Positions 59,510 through 62,102 of a stretch of DNA of 62,102 nt are shown here, in pieces (position 1 is the stretch's first letter; each line of letters opens with the position of its first letter). The translations under genes and the position numbers were made by a program. A model generated the notes under the pieces. That model worked only from the letters and a program-made list of their open reading frames with translations, searched no databases and was not told where the DNA came from. This stretch comes from an uncultured Anaerococcus sp. (GTDB taxonomy: Bacteria; Bacillota; Clostridia; Tissierellales; Peptoniphilaceae): the NCBI RefSeq assembly GCF_947253225.1, contig NZ_CAMXYR010000002.1:1-62102 (forward strand), in the 5' to 3' direction.

Positions 59510-60784
59510 ATGCTAGAAATAATTAGAAAAGCAGCAAAGGAAGAAGAAATAAGAAAAAGATTTTATTTCACTCTTCTAATGCTAGTAGTATACAGACTAG
59601 GAAATAATATTCCTATACCATTTATAGACGCAAAAGCACTAGCAGATGCATATAAAAATATTCAAGGAACCCTTGTCGACTACCTAAACATGTTGACAGG
59701 TGGTGGACTATCCACTCTTTCAATATTTGCCCTAGGGGTACAACCATACATCACAGCATCAATTGTTATGCAGTTGTTATCTGTTGTTATTCCACGACTT
59801 GAAGAGCTTTCAAGAGAAGGAGAGCAAGGTAGAAAGACAATCCAAAAATATACTAGATATGTAACGATAGGTCTTGCCATATTCCAAGCAGTTGCAATAA
59901 CTAATGGACTATATGGGGCAGCCCTTTCATCTGCAACAGGTTTCCAAAAAATTGTGATGAACATAGTCCTAATCGGTGGAACAATGTTTGTAACTTGGAT
60001 GGGTGAAACAATTACTGAAAAGGGACTAGGAAATGGTACAAGTCTTATAATCTTTATGGGTATCATTGCATCATTCCCTAGAACAATAGCCAGATGGAAA
60101 CAAGGTCTTCACTATAATACAACAAGTCTTGTTGCAATTGCGATAATGGCAGTTGTTGTTATCCTAATAGTGTTAGCTGTAGTATTAATATCTGAGGGAG
60201 AAAGAAAAGTACCTATCCAATATGCGAAAAGAGTTGTTGGACGTAAGATGTATGGTGGTCAATCAACCCACATTCCAATCAAGGTAAACATGGGAGGCGT
60301 TATGCCAATCATCTTTGCTTCAGCAGTACTTGCTATTCCTTCAACAGTATCACTCTTCTTTGGTGGTAATGGACAAAGCTCAATAGCAAACTTCTTCCAA
60401 AACTCACACCTTGGATTTGCAGTTTATCTAATAATCCAATCAATATTAATCCTAGTATTTGCTTATTTCTACAACCAAATTCAATTTAACACTGTAGAAT
60501 ATGCAAAACAACTTCAACAAAACGGTGGTTTTGTTCCTGGAATCAGACCTGGTAAACCAACTAGTGACTTCCTAGCAAGTGTTTCTACAAAGATAACTTT
60601 CATAGGATCAATTGCACTAGCCTTACTAACTGTTGTTCCAGCGATTGCATCAAAAGTTTTAGGACTACAAATATCCTTCGGTGGTTCTTCAGTAATCATC
60701 GTAGTAGGTGTAATTATTGAAACTATCAAACAAATTGAAGCTATGATGACAATGAAACAATATAAAGGATTTTTAAACAGGTAA
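59510..60784 (+). CDS. secY: Protein translocase subunit SecY
   Basis: 424-residue pore of the Sec translocon with ten transmembrane helices. LLMLVVYRLGNNIPIPFIDA in helix 1, GGGLSTLSIFALGVQPYITA as plug region, SEGERKVPIQYAKRVVGRKM in the cytoplasmic loop and FVPGIRPGKPTSDFL before helix 9 are conserved. The start has only a weak site (AGCATGGTGAGC). It exports the surface proteins encoded upstream. adk follows after 3 bp. Confidence 0.97.
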   Translation: MLEIIRKAAKEEEIRKRFYFTLLMLVVYRLGNNIPIPFIDAKALADAYKNIQGTLVDYLNMLTGGGLSTLSIFALGVQPYITASIVMQLLSVVIPRLEELSREGEQGRKTIQKYTRYVTIGLAIFQAVAITNGLYGAALSSATGFQKIVMNIVLIGGTMFVTWMGETITEKGLGNGTSLIIFMGIIASFPRTIARWKQGLHYNTTSLVAIAIMAVVVILIVLAVVLISEGERKVPIQYAKRVVGRKMYGGQSTHIPIKVNMGGVMPIIFASAVLAIPSTVSLFFGGNGQSSIANFFQNSHLGFAVYLIIQSILILVFAYFYNQIQFNTVEYAKQLQQNGGFVPGIRPGKPTSDFLASVSTKITFIGSIALALLTVVPAIASKVLGLQISFGGSSVIIVVGVIIETIKQIEAMMTMKQYKGFLNR

Positions 60785-60787
60785 GAG

Positions 60788-61444
60788 ATGAATATTATTT
60801 TATTAGGCCCTCCAGGAGCTGGTAAGGGTACACTATCAAATAAAATTATAGAAAAAAAACAAGCAGTTCAGATAGCTACTGGAGATATATTTAGATACAA
60901 TATCTCCAATCAAACTGAACTAGGTCTTAAAGCAAAATCCTACATGGATAGGGGCGATCTTGTACCAGATGAATTAACAATTGATCTTGTATGGGATGCC
61001 TTCGATAAGCACAAAGACGAAAGCAAAGAAGGAAAGATCATTCTTTTTGATGGTTTCCCAAGAAACATCGACCAAGCCAAGGCTCTCGATAGTGGAATGG
61101 AAGAAAGAAATCAAAAAATAGATCATGTCGTATATTTTAATGTAGATGAAGAAATTCTTATCCAAAGAATTACTGGCAGAAGAGTGTGCACAAACTGTGG
61201 AGCTACTTTCCATGTAAATAACAATCCTCCAAAAGAGGAGGGAATATGCGACAGATGTGGAAGCGAACTTATCCAAAGAAATGACGATAATGAAAAAACT
61301 GTAAAAAACAGAATTGATGTTTACAACGCTCACACATCTGTACTAATTGATTACTACAATGATAAAGGTATATTATTTAGTATTGATGGCACAAATTCTC
61401 CAGACGAAGTTTTTGAAGAATTTCTAAATAAATTAGGAGAATAA
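60788..61444 (+). CDS. adk: Adenylate kinase
   Basis: 218 residues, ATP + AMP to 2 ADP. P-loop IILLGPPGAGKGTLSNKI, AMP-site ATGDIFRYNI, FDGFPRNIDQA and the LID with zinc cysteines CTNCGATFH and CDRCGSEL, as in Gram-positive long-form enzymes. In many Firmicutes map (methionine aminopeptidase) follows adk; it is missing here. AAGAG stands before the ATG, close to the secY stop. Confidence 0.97.
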   Translation: MNIILLGPPGAGKGTLSNKIIEKKQAVQIATGDIFRYNISNQTELGLKAKSYMDRGDLVPDELTIDLVWDAFDKHKDESKEGKIILFDGFPRNIDQAKALDSGMEERNQKIDHVVYFNVDEEILIQRITGRRVCTNCGATFHVNNNPPKEEGICDRCGSELIQRNDDNEKTVKNRIDVYNAHTSVLIDYYNDKGILFSIDGTNSPDEVFEEFLNKLGE

Positions 61445-61581
61445 TTCTAATTTATGCTAATAAGAATTAAAGCGGCGATAGAATCTTTTATAGATTTTTA
61501 GTCCTTAATGTCTTGTTGATATAAGACAATTTATAATGGCGTTCAATAGACATAGAGAAAATTTAAAAGGAGGTTCTATCG

Positions 61582-61800
61582 ATGTCAAAAAAAGATGCTA
61601 TAGAAGTTACAGGAGTTGTTACTGAAGCACTACCAAATGCGTTATTTAAGGTTGAGCTAGAAAATGGTCACCAAATTCAAGCCCACATTTCTGGAAAGCT
61701 TCGCATGAACAGCATTAGAATACTAGAAGGAGATAGGGTAACAGTTGAACTATCTCCATATGATCTAAGTCAAGGTAGAATAACTTGGAGACGTAAATAG
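61582..61800 (+). CDS. infA: Translation initiation factor IF-1
   Basis: 72-residue OB-fold factor that occupies the 30S A site during initiation. SKKDAIEVTGVVTEALPNAL, FKVELENGHQIQAHISGKLR and ILEGDRVTVELSPYDLSQGR are nearly universal. AAAGGAGGT precedes the ATG. The 137-bp gap after adk has a small GTCTT/AAGAC inverted repeat and a TATAAT-like sequence, so an internal promoter is possible. Confidence 0.98.
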   Translation: MSKKDAIEVTGVVTEALPNALFKVELENGHQIQAHISGKLRMNSIRILEGDRVTVELSPYDLSQGRITWRRK

Positions 61801-61923
61801 TCCCATCATCTTGGGTGTGAAATCATAAGATTTTACAATTTTGGGAAAATAAAATATTTTACCCAAATCCAAAATTCAAGTACTACCCATTCATTAAGAA
61901 TAGTCAAAAGATGAGGAGTCAAA
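61801..61923 (+). other. Gap between infA and rpmJ with competing hairpins
   Basis: 123 bp without a gene. TTGGG (about 61841-61845) pairs with CCCAA after an AAAATA/TATTTT inner stem; alternatively AATTTTGG (61837-61844) pairs with CCAAAATT (61868-61875). The two share bases and cannot coexist. No T tract follows. Confidence 0.35.
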
Positions 61924-62037
61924 ATGAAAGTTAGAGCATCAGTTAAAAAAATGTGTGATAAATGCAAAATTATCAAAAGAAATGGTAAAGTTATGGTAAT
62001 TTGCGAAAATCCAAAACATAAACAAAGACAAGGTTAG
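61924..62037 (+). CDS. rpmJ: 50S ribosomal protein L36
   Basis: 37-residue zinc-ribbon protein, the smallest of the ribosome. KVRASVKKMCDKCKIIKRNG and VMVICENPKHKQRQG carry the Cys-Cys-Cys-His zinc site. GAGGAGTC precedes the ATG. rpsM starts 9 bp after the stop. Confidence 0.97.
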   Translation: MKVRASVKKMCDKCKIIKRNGKVMVICENPKHKQRQG

Positions 62038-62046
62038 GAGGGTTCA

Positions 62047-62102
62047 ATGCCAAGAATAGCTGGTATAGATTTACCTAGAGAAAAAAGAGCAGAAATTGGA
62101 CT
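62047..62102 (+). CDS. rpsM: 30S ribosomal protein S13, 5' part
   Basis: The first 18 codons (PRIAGIDLPREKRAEIGL) match S13, which contacts tRNA in the 30S head. GGAGGGTTCA precedes the ATG. The gene runs off the window end. Confidence 0.95.
   Translation, partial: MPRIAGIDLPREKRAEIG

Overview
The window is a 62.1 kb piece of a low-GC Firmicutes chromosome (A+T-rich codons, AGGAGG ribosome binding sites, TTGACA/TATAAT promoters). The gene set suggests a Gram-positive anaerobic coccus of the Tissierellia (Peptoniphilaceae, Anaerococcus-like): rubrerythrin, the hybrid cluster protein Hcp, oxygen-sensitive radical SAM ThiH, a SufCBDSU iron-sulfur system, and cell-wall proteins ending in an NPKTG sorting signal. 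Genus is an inference from protein flavour only; no rRNA or tRNA gene was seen.

Layout. 0-3.6 kb is accessory: an IS1182-type transposase, a family 2 glycosyltransferase and a CPBP membrane protease gene broken by two in-frame stops. 3.6-12 kb holds single genes and small modules: pgi, rubrerythrin behind Fur/PerR-like boxes, nagB, an XRE regulator plus DUF3169 membrane protein behind paired operators, a LytTR/DUF3021 pair, and two peptidases. 12.3-17.5 kb is gltX-cysS-rlmB-yacP plus a sigma-70 factor at the place where sigH lies in Bacillus. 17.7-23.2 kb has ptsH and the complete sufCBDSU operon. 23.2-28.3 kb is a TetR-controlled ABC exporter whose permease carries a very long coiled coil. 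28.3-33.3 kb is a TPP-riboswitch-controlled thiazole operon (thiS-F-G-H-W-M-E). 33.5-38.3 kb is an Mgl-type sugar ABC transporter with a BadF-type sugar kinase. 38.3-41.3 kb (minus strand) has a CPDC thiol protein, folA, two tandem Cof phosphatases and a PTS IIA-Glc protein. 41.4-44.5 kb is a nitrosative-stress locus: hcp behind a Crp/Fnr-type palindrome, a small lipoprotein and a Crp/Fnr regulator. 44.6-49.9 kb encodes surface proteins: a decayed G5-repeat adhesin and an intact 915-residue coiled-coil protein with 114-bp repeats. From 50.2 kb to the end runs the S10-spc-alpha ribosomal protein cluster, with secY, adk, infA and rpmJ, entering rpsM.

The genes connect as follows. NagB, Pgi, HPr, IIA-Glc, the Mgl transporter and the sugar kinase fit sugar and amino-sugar use with PTS-style control. 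Rubrerythrin, Suf and Hcp fit life of an anaerobe exposed to oxygen and nitric oxide. No wholly new multi-gene system can be claimed. The most informative signals are regulatory: the Hcp palindrome placed at about -41.5, the double XRE operator spaced 30 bp, the TPP expression platform followed by a second terminator-like hairpin, the structured leaders before rpsJ and the sigma/ptsH gap, and two pseudogenes with unusual lesion patterns.
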